From Rhodovarius lipocyclicus (GTDB taxonomy: Bacteria > Pseudomonadota > Alphaproteobacteria > Acetobacterales > Acetobacteraceae), in the NCBI RefSeq assembly GCF_009900765.1, contig NZ_JAAABL010000001.1:310001-374000 (forward strand): DNA of 64,000 nt, in the 5' to 3' direction. Made by a program: the position numbers and the translations under genes. Below the pieces are notes generated by a model that saw only the letters and a program-made list of their open reading frames with translations, did no database searches and was not told the DNA's origin. Position 1 is the first letter of the stretch, and each line of letters begins with the position of its first letter. This document shows, in pieces, positions 43,055 to 51,673 of the stretch.

Positions 43055-45487
43055 TCATTGCGGCACCGCCGACGAAGGCGTGCGCCGATACCGGCGTTCG
43101 CGCTTGCCCTTCGGGCCGTGCCCGCCCTTGCGGGCGCGGCACAGCTTGAAACCCATGCTGACCAGGCTGCGGACGACGCGGTTCTGATCCACCTGCGTCC
43201 AGCGCGCCTTCTCGATGCCGAGCGCCCGCTCCATCACCTCGGCGACGGAGACGTCCTGCAGCGGTGCCGGGCGCGGCCGGCGGAACGGGTTGCGCTCGCC
43301 GAAGCCGTTCTCCAGCCACTCGATCTCGTTCTCGAGATAGGCCTGGATCGGCTCGTCCCAGGCATCGCCCTGGTAGCGTTCCGCCTGCTCCTCGGCCGCC
43401 AGTGCATCGAGCTCCTGCGTCTCGAGCCACCAAGGCTCGCCGCGACGAAAGCGATCGCGCGCCTCGGCCCAGAGCTGATCCCGGTCACGGCGCAGCGCAT
43501 CGAGGTCGATGCTGGTGCAGACCACCGGCCAGAAGCGTCGGCCGCCGGTCGGGTCCTTCAGATAGCCGCCCTCCGGATTGACGCTGCCGGCGAACACGCA
43601 TTGCCGCGGCAGGTCGACCAGGCGCTTGCCGTAGGGCGGCCGAAAGCGGTCCTGGGTGCGCGACATGAAGGCCTTGACCGTGCTCACCTCGGCGCGGCCC
43701 ATGGTGTCGAGCTCGGCGATCTCGATGATCCAGACGCCGCGCGTCTCCATCGCTGCATCCTTGCTGGAGAGGTCGGAGAGGCGGTCGGTGAACCAGGGCG
43801 CGGCGAGGGCCATCAGCGCCGAGGACTTGCGGATCCCCTGCGGCCCTTCGAGGATCAGCGCGCAGTCGGCCTTGCAGCCGGGCACGTAGATGCGTGCGAC
43901 GGCGGAGATGAGCCAGCGCGGGCCCACGGCGCGGTGATAGGCGTTGTCCTCGGCGCCGAGATAGCGGAGCAGCCAGGCCTCGAGGCGGGGCGTGCCGTCC
44001 CAGGACAGCCCATCGAGGTGCTCGCGGACGGGATGGAAGATCCGGTCGCGCGCCACGACCTCGACCGCCTGCCCCGCGATGGACATCGGCACCATGATGT
44101 CCTGGTGCTGCAGCCAGTCGGCGACGAGGGCGTCGTCGCGGTCGGCCCAGGGCGTGTCGGACCAGCCCGCCGGATCCCGAACCCAGGGCGGCGGCTTGCG
44201 CGCGACGGTGGTCGTGGCGAAGGCGTCGTGCCACAGCACGCCCTGCCATTGCGGCGCACCGCGCAGGGCGGTGATGGCGTTCGCCAGGACGGGCCGGGGC
44301 TCACCGTCCTCGTTGAGCAGCAGTTCCTTGCGCCATTCGTTGGAGAAGGCTGCGGCGGGCCTGGACGCGGCGATCAGCATCCGCACAGCGTCCGCGCCGT
44401 CCGATTGCAGGACGTCGTTGAAGTCCTGCCCGGGTGGCGGCTCGGCGACGGTCACCTCGTGCCCGCGGGCCCGGAGCACGGTGACGGCCTGGCGGAGCTG
44501 CTGGTCGGCCTTGCTGTTCGGCTCGTCGCCGTCGCGCGCGACGAGGACGGGTGCGCCGTCTGACAGGGGCGCGCGGGCGATGTTGCTGATGCCGAGGCAG
44601 GCCCAGCTCTCCTGGCCGGTGGCCTGCCAGACGGAAAGCGCCGTCTCGACGCCTTCGCAGAGCACCACTGGCGCGGTGCCGGGGATGCGCACGGCGGCGA
44701 CATCAGCCCAACCGTCATGCGCCTTGTTGGTGCGCTTCTGGATCTTCAGCGGCGCCTTGCGGCCGTCCTCGGTGAGGTAGATCAGCTGCAGGCCGTGAAC
44801 CTGCCCCTCGGGATCCGTCGCCAGCGCAACGAGCGCGCCGTAGTGGTTGTAGGCGTTCGGCAGGAAGCGGATGCATGGTGGGAGCGGCGAGGCGATGATC
44901 GCGCGCCGGCGCAGGTAGGTCTCGACCCGCGTGCCGGCCGCGTCCTCGCAGCCGGCGACGATCTCAGCGACTTTCGCGGCCCGCTTCGCATCCTCGGCCG
45001 CCTTCTTCGTAGCGGACGACAAGGGCCGATCCTGCCATGGTGGCGGTCCCAGCGCGTTGTCCGCCGTCGGGGCTGGATCTGACGAGGATGGATCGGACGA
45101 GGCCGCGTCCGTATCGGCCGCTGGCAGTGCCGTTTCGTCGGGATCGGATGGCGACGGGGTTGGTGCTGGTGCGTGATCAGCCTTCTTCCGGCGCGGAGCC
45201 GCCCGCATCCCGAGCCACTGGCGGGACCAGTCGAGCGCGGCGCCGTTGCTGAGCCCGCGCCGGTGCCGGAGCAGTTCGATGGCGGCGCCGCCGATGCCGT
45301 GCTCATGGTCGAACCAGCTCCCGGCGTCGTCGCCCTCGAGCTCGACCGCGATGCTGCCATGCGTGCCGAAGCGCAGCTGCCGTGGCGTCGACAGCTCGCG
45401 GTTCGGCTCGCCGAGCAGCTCGCGGGCGAGATCGCCGATGCGCGCGGTCAGCGCCGCGACGACGTCCTTCGCGCCGGCGCCGCTCAT
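43055..45487 (-). CDS. Toprim primase fused to VapE-like helicase
   Basis: 810 residues. The N-terminal part contains a Toprim-like region (VVLCEGVETALSVWQATGQ, PVLVARDGDEPNS; about 270-360). The C-terminal half is a virulence-associated-E-type helicase: P-loop variant GPQGIRKSSAL near 546, IIEIAELDTM as Walker B, and FAGSVNPEGGYLKDPTGGRRFWPV. Such proteins start replication of phages, P4-like satellites and PICIs. A loose acidic linker (about 105-150) separates the parts. Next to the candidate origin at 42725-43040. Confidence 0.88.
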   Translation of the reverse strand: MSGAGAKDVVAALTARIGDLARELLGEPNRELSTPRQLRFGTHGSIAVELEGDDAGSWFDHEHGIGGAAIELLRHRRGLSNGAALDWSRQWLGMRAAPRRKKADHAPAPTPSPSDPDETALPAADTDAASSDPSSSDPAPTADNALGPPPWQDRPLSSATKKAAEDAKRAAKVAEIVAGCEDAAGTRVETYLRRRAIIASPLPPCIRFLPNAYNHYGALVALATDPEGQVHGLQLIYLTEDGRKAPLKIQKRTNKAHDGWADVAAVRIPGTAPVVLCEGVETALSVWQATGQESWACLGISNIARAPLSDGAPVLVARDGDEPNSKADQQLRQAVTVLRARGHEVTVAEPPPGQDFNDVLQSDGADAVRMLIAASRPAAAFSNEWRKELLLNEDGEPRPVLANAITALRGAPQWQGVLWHDAFATTTVARKPPPWVRDPAGWSDTPWADRDDALVADWLQHQDIMVPMSIAGQAVEVVARDRIFHPVREHLDGLSWDGTPRLEAWLLRYLGAEDNAYHRAVGPRWLISAVARIYVPGCKADCALILEGPQGIRKSSALMALAAPWFTDRLSDLSSKDAAMETRGVWIIEIAELDTMGRAEVSTVKAFMSRTQDRFRPPYGKRLVDLPRQCVFAGSVNPEGGYLKDPTGGRRFWPVVCTSIDLDALRRDRDQLWAEARDRFRRGEPWWLETQELDALAAEEQAERYQGDAWDEPIQAYLENEIEWLENGFGERNPFRRPRPAPLQDVSVAEVMERALGIEKARWTQVDQNRVVRSLVSMGFKLCRARKGGHGPKGKRERRYRRTPSSAVPQ

Positions 45488-45656
45488 CGGGCACCGCGTG
45501 CGTCTGGTCGGCGTGCTGGGCGAATCGACATCCGGCCTCCATGGCGTGGGGAGGCCGGTAAAAAGACATGCGTGATCCGCTCGCGCTGCGTCGGAGCGGG
45601 TCCGGCTCCGCGCCGCTCGAAGGGCTCAACCGTTCAGGTCAGGACGCGGCGCGGCG

Positions 45657-46346
45657 TCACCAGCCGCGCTTGGCACCCCCGCGCTGCGAGGACGGCAGAC
45701 GGATCAGCGTCGCCATCGCATCCGCCAGGTTCTGCGACACCGCCTCGCCCTCGACCGTCTGCTCACGGAACCAGTCGGCCAGCAATTCCTTCTTGCCCTG
45801 CACGCGCGCATTGATGCCGTTCTCGGCGACGGCGCGGTCGAGCAGGTCCATGTACGGCGTGCGATATGGTGCACCGGTTGCCGGATCCATCGCGGGGGCT
45901 GGCTGCGGCGGTTCGACGACCGGCCAGATCGCCAGCACCATGAAGCGCGGCACGCGGATGTCGATGAAGTGCCCGTCCAGCAGGTTCAGCGCGTCGTTGC
46001 GCCCACTACGCTGCCCGGCACGCCACTGCTCCGGCGCGATGCTGCTGTGGCGACCCGAATGGTAGCGCCAGCCGTCATTCTCAGAATGCCAGGATGCGGC
46101 ACGCTCAGTCGACAGGCGCCCGGTGGCGTGGAGGTCACCATCGCGCAGTGCCACTTGGATCTCGTCCCACGCAGCGTCCCGCGCGACCGGGCCGAGATCC
46201 TTCGGTGGCTGCCAATGCACTTGCGGTCGAATCGCCTTCGCCAGTCGTTCCGGATCGGCTGAGATGTACGCGATGAGCTGCGCGGCCACGTGACCTTGCG
46301 CGTCGTCCAAGGTCCAAAGGGTCCGATCCAGGGTCTCGATCAGCAT
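45657..46346 (-). CDS. Hypothetical protein upstream of the primase
   Basis: 229 residues. N-terminal ETLDRTLWTLDDAQGHVAAQLIAYI, then RAASWHSENDGWRYHSGRHSSIAPEQWRAGQRSGRNDALNLLDGHFIDIRVPRFMVLAIWPV. No family recognised. It is the first gene of the leftward phage-like run, 43 bases from a LexA-box-like sequence, and so may be an early or SOS-induced function. Confidence 0.6.
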   Translation of the reverse strand: MLIETLDRTLWTLDDAQGHVAAQLIAYISADPERLAKAIRPQVHWQPPKDLGPVARDAAWDEIQVALRDGDLHATGRLSTERAASWHSENDGWRYHSGRHSSIAPEQWRAGQRSGRNDALNLLDGHFIDIRVPRFMVLAIWPVVEPPQPAPAMDPATGAPYRTPYMDLLDRAVAENGINARVQGKKELLADWFREQTVEGEAVSQNLADAMATLIRLPSSQRGGAKRGW

Positions 46347-46388
46347 CGGTGGGGTCCTGTGAGGTCAATGATGGTGGAGGTCGGCTGC

Positions 46389-46403
46389 GAACATAATGGG
46401 AAC
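46389..46403. promoter_or_regulatory. LexA-box-like site
   Basis: GAAC-ATAATGG-GAAC, the reverse complement of the alphaproteobacterial LexA consensus GTTC-N7-GTTC. It lies in the otherwise gene-free stretch 46347-46708, between the leftward 229-residue gene and the rightward DUF2924-recombinase genes. Only eight positions are fixed, so chance is possible. Confidence 0.45.
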
Positions 46404-46708
46404 ATTAGGAGGGGTGAAGGGTTCAACCCACCGCCCCGCGGCCAGCCCGGACCGCATCGCAGGTAGCAAGAGGGGGCGGCCCGAGGCTGGATGTGCGGCA
46501 TGCCAGCCCTACTCGCGGCTCCATGCCGCCCCGCCCCACCAAACCCCCACCTGCGTGAGGTCTGCGACCTCCTCGCCCGTGGCCTGCTGCGACTGCGAAG
46601 CCGCACTGCCAAGGCGTTCGACCGCGACCTCGAGGCTGCCGGAGAGAGTTCGCTACACTATGCCGGCCACCAGAGCGTGCATGCGGACCCCTTGGAGAGG
46701 AGTTCCGC

Positions 46709-47218
46709 ATGACCCGCCGAAATCGCAGCGCCGACGCCTTCGAGCCGGTGGCGCTGCCCATCGCCACGGTCCCGAAGGAGCAGGTCCTGGGCCGGCTGGC
46801 CTGGATCAAGACGGCGCCGATCGCCGAACTGAAGGCCGAGTGGCGTCGGCTGTATGGCAAGGAGCCGCCGCCGTTCAGCCGCAGCTACATCACCAGCCGG
46901 TTGGCCTATCGCATCCAGGAATTGGCCTTTGGCGGGCTGAGGCCGGAAACGCGGGCGAGGCTTGAGGCACTCGGCGAACAGCTGGACGGCGGGAACATCG
47001 TGCTGCGGCGAATCCGCGCCGACAGCCGGCCGCTGCCAGGGACGCGGCTGATCCGCGAGCATGATGGCGTGCAGCATGTCGTCACCGTCCGCGCCGATGA
47101 CTTCGAGTATGAGGGGCGGCCCTACCGGTCCCTCTCCGCCATCGCGCGGCACATCACCGGCACGCGCTGGAATGGCTGGGCGTTCTTCGGGTTGCGCCAG
47201 CCGGGCGGTGGCGCATGA
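46709..47218 (+). CDS. DUF2924-domain protein
   Basis: 169 residues. Typical DUF2924 sequence: LGRLAWIKTAPIAELKAEWRRLYGKEPPPFSRSYITSRLAYRIQELAFGGL, then PGTRLIREHDGVQHVVTVRADDFEYEGRPYRSLSAIARHITGTRWNGWAFFGL. The second half looks like a DNA-associated fold. DUF2924 genes regularly precede large serine recombinases, as here. Overlaps the recombinase start (ATGA). Probably a recombination accessory. Confidence 0.88.
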   Translation: MTRRNRSADAFEPVALPIATVPKEQVLGRLAWIKTAPIAELKAEWRRLYGKEPPPFSRSYITSRLAYRIQELAFGGLRPETRARLEALGEQLDGGNIVLRRIRADSRPLPGTRLIREHDGVQHVVTVRADDFEYEGRPYRSLSAIARHITGTRWNGWAFFGLRQPGGGA

Positions 47219-48567
47219 GGCGGAAAGCGCCCGCCGGTGAGGTGATGCCGGCGACCACGAAGAAGCTCCGCTGCGCCGTGTACACGCGGAAGTCCACTGA
47301 CGAGGGGCTCGACAAGGAGTTCAACACCCTCGACGCGCAGCGTGACGCCTGCGAGGCGTATGTGGCCTCGCAGCGCGCCGAGGGCTGGACGCTGGTCCGG
47401 GACCGCTACGACGATGGCGGGTTCTCTGGCGGGACGCTCGAGCGCCCTGCGCTCAAACGCCTGCTGGCCGATATCGAGCGGGGCCTCGTCGACGTCATCG
47501 TCGTCTACAAGATCGACCGGCTGTCGCGCTCACTGATGGACTTCGCGAAGCTGGTGGAGACCTTCGAGGCGCACGGCGTGACCTTCGTCTCGGTGACGCA
47601 GAGCTTCAACACCACCACCAGCATGGGCCGGCTAACGCTGAACATCCTGCTCAGCTTTGCCCAGTTCGAGCGCGAGGTAATCGGCGAGCGGATCCGCGAC
47701 AAGGTTGCCGCCTCGAAGGCCAGGGGCATGTGGATGGGCGGGAAGGTGCCGCTCGGCTACGACGTCGCCAATCGCAAGCTGGTCATCAATGAAGCGGAGG
47801 CCACGCACGTGCGGCGGGTGTTCGAGTTGTTCATCGACAGGGGTTCCGGCGTCGAGACAGTGCGCCGACTGCAGGCGGAGGGCATCACCAGCAAGTCGGG
47901 CCGGCTGCTCAATAAGGGCGACGTCTACAAGGCGCTGAACCTGCGGACGTACATCGGCGAGGTCACGCACAAGGGAAATGTCTATCGCGGCGAGCACGAG
48001 GCCATCGTGCCGCGGGAGCTATGGGATCGGGCGCACGCCATCCTGCAGGTCAGCCCGCGCACCCGCGCCGCGCAGAACCGCCAGCATGCACCGGCACTGC
48101 TCAGGGGGCTGATTTTTGGGATCGACGGTCGCGCGATGTCGCCGACGCATGCGGTGAAGAATGGCAGACTCTATCGCTACTATGTCGCGCAGCGGGTGCT
48201 GAAGGCCGACACGATTGTGGATGACAGCATCGTGCGGCGTGTCTCGGCCGCGCAGATTGAGGGCGCCGTCATCAGCCAGGTGCGAGGCCTGCTCCGGCAG
48301 CCGGAGATCGTGGTCGGCGCCTGGCTTGCGGCGCGGCGGGAGGCGCCGGACCTGACGGAGCGGGAGGTGCGCGACGCGCTGCATCGGCTTGATCCGCTCT
48401 GGGAGGAGTTGTTCCCCGCCGAGCAGGCACGGATCGTCCACGCGCTGGTGGAACGGGTCGTAATCGGACCGGAGGGCGCTGACATCCGCATGCGCATCGA
48501 GGGGCTGGCCGGCTTGGTGCGTGATCTGAGTGCCATGGCCTTCCCGGCGCGGAGGGCGGCCGCATGA
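47215..48567 (+). CDS. Large serine recombinase
   Basis: 450 residues. Resolvase/invertase catalytic domain with the nucleophile serine in AVYTRKSTDEGL and the conserved VYKIDRLSRS and FAQFERE segments. It continues into a recombinase domain (VPLGYDVANRKLVINEAEATHVRRVFELF) and a zinc-ribbon-like domain lacking cysteines (LLRGLIFGIDGRAMSPTHAVKNGRLYRYY). Likely integrase of the neighbouring element. An internal ATG at 47245 could be the true start. Confidence 0.93.
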   Translation: MRRKAPAGEVMPATTKKLRCAVYTRKSTDEGLDKEFNTLDAQRDACEAYVASQRAEGWTLVRDRYDDGGFSGGTLERPALKRLLADIERGLVDVIVVYKIDRLSRSLMDFAKLVETFEAHGVTFVSVTQSFNTTTSMGRLTLNILLSFAQFEREVIGERIRDKVAASKARGMWMGGKVPLGYDVANRKLVINEAEATHVRRVFELFIDRGSGVETVRRLQAEGITSKSGRLLNKGDVYKALNLRTYIGEVTHKGNVYRGEHEAIVPRELWDRAHAILQVSPRTRAAQNRQHAPALLRGLIFGIDGRAMSPTHAVKNGRLYRYYVAQRVLKADTIVDDSIVRRVSAAQIEGAVISQVRGLLRQPEIVVGAWLAARREAPDLTEREVRDALHRLDPLWEELFPAEQARIVHALVERVVIGPEGADIRMRIEGLAGLVRDLSAMAFPARRAAA

Positions 48568-48983
48568 CGGCCGCGACCAGCATAACGGTGCGTGTGCCAA
48601 TGAAGATCCGCAGGCGGCCGGGGCGGAAGACGGTGGTCACGCCGATAATGGAGGATGGCCAGGATGATGCCATCTCGACGCGGGCTGACCCAGCACTGGT
48701 GAAGGCGTTGGCTCGGGCGTTCCGATACCAAAAACTGCTCGACGAGGGGCGGTATGCATCGATCAGCGAGATGGCCGCGGCGGAGAGGATCGAGCGAGGG
48801 TATCTGGGCAGCCTGCTGCGGCTGACGCTTCTGGCGCCGCACAACGTGGAGGCGATCGTGGAGGGACGTCAGGCGGAAACTGCGACACTGCCTCGATTGC
48901 TGGAGCCATTCCCAGTAGCCTGGTCTGCGCAGCGGTTGGCGTTCGGGATTGGGGGAGCCTCAGCTTGGCACGGCCGAGAATAG
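48564..48983 (+). CDS. Hypothetical protein downstream of recombinase
   Basis: 139 residues, overlapping the recombinase stop (ATGA). A basic segment (KIRRRPGRKTVVTP) precedes ALVKALARAFRYQKLLDEGRYASISEMAAAERIERGYLGSLLRLTLLAP, which reads as an HTH. Small DNA-binding proteins of this kind usually accompany DUF2924-recombinase pairs and may be recombination directionality or regulatory factors, which is inference. Confidence 0.7.
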   Translation: MTAATSITVRVPMKIRRRPGRKTVVTPIMEDGQDDAISTRADPALVKALARAFRYQKLLDEGRYASISEMAAAERIERGYLGSLLRLTLLAPHNVEAIVEGRQAETATLPRLLEPFPVAWSAQRLAFGIGGASAWHGRE

Positions 48984-49276
48984 CCGCATTATGGAGGCCC
49001 GCGGGCGGCGGGCGGGATTGGCCCGGGCTCGGGGCGTGTCGCCGCGCGCGTCAGCCCGGTCAGCACGCGAAGCTTTGCCTCCGCCTTCAGCACATCTGGT
49101 TGCTCGCGCCGCGCGACCGTCAGGTTCGGGGAGCAGCATCGCAGCTCGGCTAGCGCCGGCTGTGGATTCCGGCTGCCTATTTGCCGTCAAAATAGGAGAT
49201 CAGCGGCGGATTCTGCCGATCGCCTGATCGCATCAGCGGGGACACGCACAAGCAACGGGCCACCAACTACCCCCCC
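48984..49276. other. Gene-free spacer with possible degenerate coding remnant
   Basis: No intact gene. On the reverse strand near 49020-49130 a short stretch reads NLTVARREQPDVLKAEAKLR and then VLTGLTRAATRPEPG, which looks protein-like but has no start and is bounded by stops. It may be a relic. Family not recognised. Confidence 0.3.
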
Positions 49277-49359
49277 TGTCCGAAAAGAGACCCTTTTTGG
49301 GACAAGTTTTTGAGTCAATGATTTCAGCGTCTTGCGTGTCCCATAAATTTGTCCCATAA
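49277..49359 (+). promoter_or_regulatory. Candidate resolvase res site
   Basis: A 28-bp dyad (49277-49304) begins TGTCCGAAAAGAG and ends TTTTTGGGACA: TGTCC and GGACA arms 18 bp apart, the size of a resolvase crossover subsite. Two more TGTCC half-sites in direct orientation follow at 49337 and 49350. The small serine recombinase starts at 49366, so the site also covers its promoter. Confidence 0.65.
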
Positions 49360-49365
49360 TGAAGT

Positions 49366-49950
49366 ATGATAATTGGGTATGCTCGCGTGTCGGCTGCCGA
49401 CCAGAACCTCGCCCTGCAGCGTGATGCCCTCACGGCTGCTGGATGCGAGCGCATGTTCGTGGACGAAGGGGTAAGCGGCAGCGTCATCACCCACCGCGGC
49501 CTCGACGACGCCATGGCAGCTCTCAAAGCCGGTGACACCCTCGTTGTATGGAAGCTCGACCGGCTCGGCCGGTCTCTCTCCCACCTCGTCAGCTTGATCG
49601 CAGAGCTCGGCGCCCGAGGCGTGAGCTTCCGTAGCCTGTCCGACCCGATCGACACCGCAAGCGCCGGCGGCCGTTTGGTCCTGCACATCATGGGAGCGTT
49701 AGCCGAGTTCGAGCGCAGCCTGATCGTGGAGAGGACGCAGGCCGGAATCCAGGCTGCGAAGAAGCGCGGCACCCACCTTGGACGGCGGCCGTCTCTGGCA
49801 CCGGCCCAGATTGACCATGCACGCACACTCATCGAGCGCGGGGAATCTCCCAGAGCCGTTGCGCGCACGATGCGTGTCGGCAAGTCCACTTTGTATCGAG
49901 CCCTGAAGTCTGCTGACGGCCAGACGCGTCGCGTCGCGCCCGGAGGCTGA
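49366..49950 (+). CDS. Small serine recombinase (resolvase/invertase)
   Basis: 194 residues. Catalytic serine in IGYARVSAADQNLALQ, then VVWKLDRLGRSLSHL and AEFERSLIVERTQAGIQAAK. The C-terminal Hin-type HTH is visible (IDHARTLIERGESPRAVARTMRVGKSTLYRAL). Complete and Tn3-resolvase-like. Stands two bases before the XRE-ImmA gene and next to its presumed res site, so it is the mobility gene of the following cassette. Confidence 0.93.
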   Translation: MIIGYARVSAADQNLALQRDALTAAGCERMFVDEGVSGSVITHRGLDDAMAALKAGDTLVVWKLDRLGRSLSHLVSLIAELGARGVSFRSLSDPIDTASAGGRLVLHIMGALAEFERSLIVERTQAGIQAAKKRGTHLGRRPSLAPAQIDHARTLIERGESPRAVARTMRVGKSTLYRALKSADGQTRRVAPGG

Positions 49951-49951
49951 C

Positions 49952-51118
49952 ATGGCAAAGAGCATTCCTGCACTGATCAATCCGACCATGCTCGTTTGGG
50001 CACGCACGACCGCGCGCCTTTCCGTCGAGGAAGCTGCCCACAAGATGGGGATTTCCGCCGAGAAGCTGGCCGCGTGCGAAGCCGACGAGGCCGCTTTGAC
50101 CTTCAGCCAGCTTATGAAGGCAGCTACGGTCTATAAGCGTCCGGTCAGCCTGTTCTATCTGAAAACTCCGCCGTCCGGATGGGCGCCCATTCAGGATTTC
50201 CGCCGACTTGCGGATGTGGAGCCGGGTTTCTCCCCGAGGCTGACTTACGTCATTAGACAGGCTCGCGAACGGCGGGAGTTTGCCCTCGAATTGCGGGCCG
50301 AGCTCAACGATCCAATCCGCCCCTACACGCTGACTGCGCAGCTTGGCGCTGACATCGAGGCGACGGGGCAGGCAATTCGCGACTATCTCGGGGTGACTGA
50401 CACCGACCAGCAGCAGTGGAAGCGCAAGGCATTCGATGCTTGGCGCATAGCCATGGAAAACCGCGACGTGTTGGTGTTCATGGTTCCGCGCCTTCCTCTC
50501 GCAGAGATGCGTGGCACTGCGATTGCCGAGCGCGAGCTCCCCGTCATCCTGGTGAACGGCCAGGATCGCACCTTTGGCCGTGTCTTCACCCTGTTGCATG
50601 AGTTTTGTCACCTGGCGCTACGCCAGAGCGGTGTGAGCAGCGCCGGGGGCGATCAGGACGACGCCCCCAACCCGGCCGTTGAACGGTTTTGCAATGCCGC
50701 TGCCGCCGCGGCCCTCATGCCGAAGGGCTGGCTCCTTAATGAGCCGCTTGTCCGCCAGAAGGGCACCGCCAAGACGTGGGACAACGAGGAGCTTGAGGCA
50801 CTCGCCCTTCGCTTCGGTGTCAGCCGCGAGGCGATGCTGCGGCGGTTGCTTACTCTGGGCAAGACGACACAAGCCTTTTACGAGCAAGCGCGGCCCAGCT
50901 TCCAGGCAGAATACGACGAGCTCGCCGAGCAGAAGTCGAAAGGCGGCCCTCCGCAGCACCTTCAGGTGCTCAGCCAACTCGGCCGCTCCTTCACGCGTTT
51001 GGTTTTTGAAGGCTACCACGAGCGCCGCCTGACGCTCCGTGATGTCGCCAACCATTTCAACATGCAGGTCAAGCTAGTTCCCGAAATGGAGCGCGCCGCC
51101 TTCAATGCGAAGGGATAG
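49952..51118 (+). CDS. XRE-family regulator fused to ImmA/IrrE-type metallopeptidase
   Basis: 388 residues. The N-terminal XRE-like HTH (ARLSVEEAAHKMGISAEKLAACEADEAALTFSQLMKAA) is followed by a COG2856 zinc-peptidase domain with the H-E-x-x-H motif HEFCH at about 216-220 (VFTLLHEFCHLAL). Proteins of this layout cleave repressors or act as antitoxin-like partners. It lies six bases before the DUF4411 gene, a common pairing. Probably senses damage or infection and controls the cassette; that is inference. Confidence 0.9.
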   Translation: MAKSIPALINPTMLVWARTTARLSVEEAAHKMGISAEKLAACEADEAALTFSQLMKAATVYKRPVSLFYLKTPPSGWAPIQDFRRLADVEPGFSPRLTYVIRQARERREFALELRAELNDPIRPYTLTAQLGADIEATGQAIRDYLGVTDTDQQQWKRKAFDAWRIAMENRDVLVFMVPRLPLAEMRGTAIAERELPVILVNGQDRTFGRVFTLLHEFCHLALRQSGVSSAGGDQDDAPNPAVERFCNAAAAAALMPKGWLLNEPLVRQKGTAKTWDNEELEALALRFGVSREAMLRRLLTLGKTTQAFYEQARPSFQAEYDELAEQKSKGGPPQHLQVLSQLGRSFTRLVFEGYHERRLTLRDVANHFNMQVKLVPEMERAAFNAKG

Positions 51119-51124
51119 GGCGGC

Positions 51125-51586
51125 GTGACCATCTACTGCATCGACACGAGCGCGCTGATCGCCGCCTGGTACGAACGCTACAAGCCAAACCGCTTCCCGC
51201 GGCTGTGGACGCAGTTCGATGCGTTGATTGCGGAGCAGAGGCTTCGCTCATCGGTGATGGTGCTCGATGAATGCAGTCGCCGCTCGCCGGAGCTTCACGA
51301 CTGGCTCAAAGACCGCGAGGACATGTTCCTCATCCCTGACGCACCCATCCAGACGCGCGTGGATCACATCGTCAACACATACACCGGCCTTGTCATGCAG
51401 GGGAAAGAGAAGTTTGCGGCTGACCCTTTTCTGATCGCAACGGCAGAAGTTCACGGCTTCACTGTTGTGACGGAAGAGACTGGTCCCGATAGCCTCCGCA
51501 AGATTCCCGGTGTTTGCCGGGCACTGAAGGTGCCCAGCATCAACCTTATGGAGCTCTTCGATGCCGAGGATTGGGTCATTGGCTGA
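51125..51586 (+). CDS. DUF4411 (PIN-like) protein
   Basis: 153 residues from GTG 51125. Begins YCIDTSALIAAWYERYKPNRFPRLW, with the first acidic PIN-type residue. It continues with SSVMVLDECSRRSPELHDWLKDRE, ADPFLIATAE and TVVTEE, a spread of acidic residues like PIN ribonucleases. DUF4411 is commonly encoded beside COG2856/ImmA proteins and treated as a toxin candidate. Likely an RNase toxin controlled by the upstream gene. Confidence 0.85.
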   Translation: MTIYCIDTSALIAAWYERYKPNRFPRLWTQFDALIAEQRLRSSVMVLDECSRRSPELHDWLKDREDMFLIPDAPIQTRVDHIVNTYTGLVMQGKEKFAADPFLIATAEVHGFTVVTEETGPDSLRKIPGVCRALKVPSINLMELFDAEDWVIG

Positions 51587-51673
51587 CGGATAGATCGGCT
51601 TCACTAGCCGAGCGCCCGCTAAGCGGTTATGCCGCAACAAGTTCCACTTCTGCAATGTGAAGATCACCATTCA

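Noticed and set aside
49020-49200. Reverse-strand peptide stretches (LTVARREQPDVLKAEAKLR, NPPLISYFDGK) upstream of the resolvase
   Set aside because: They are protein-like but lie in different frames with stops between and no start. At most a degenerate relic; not called as a gene.
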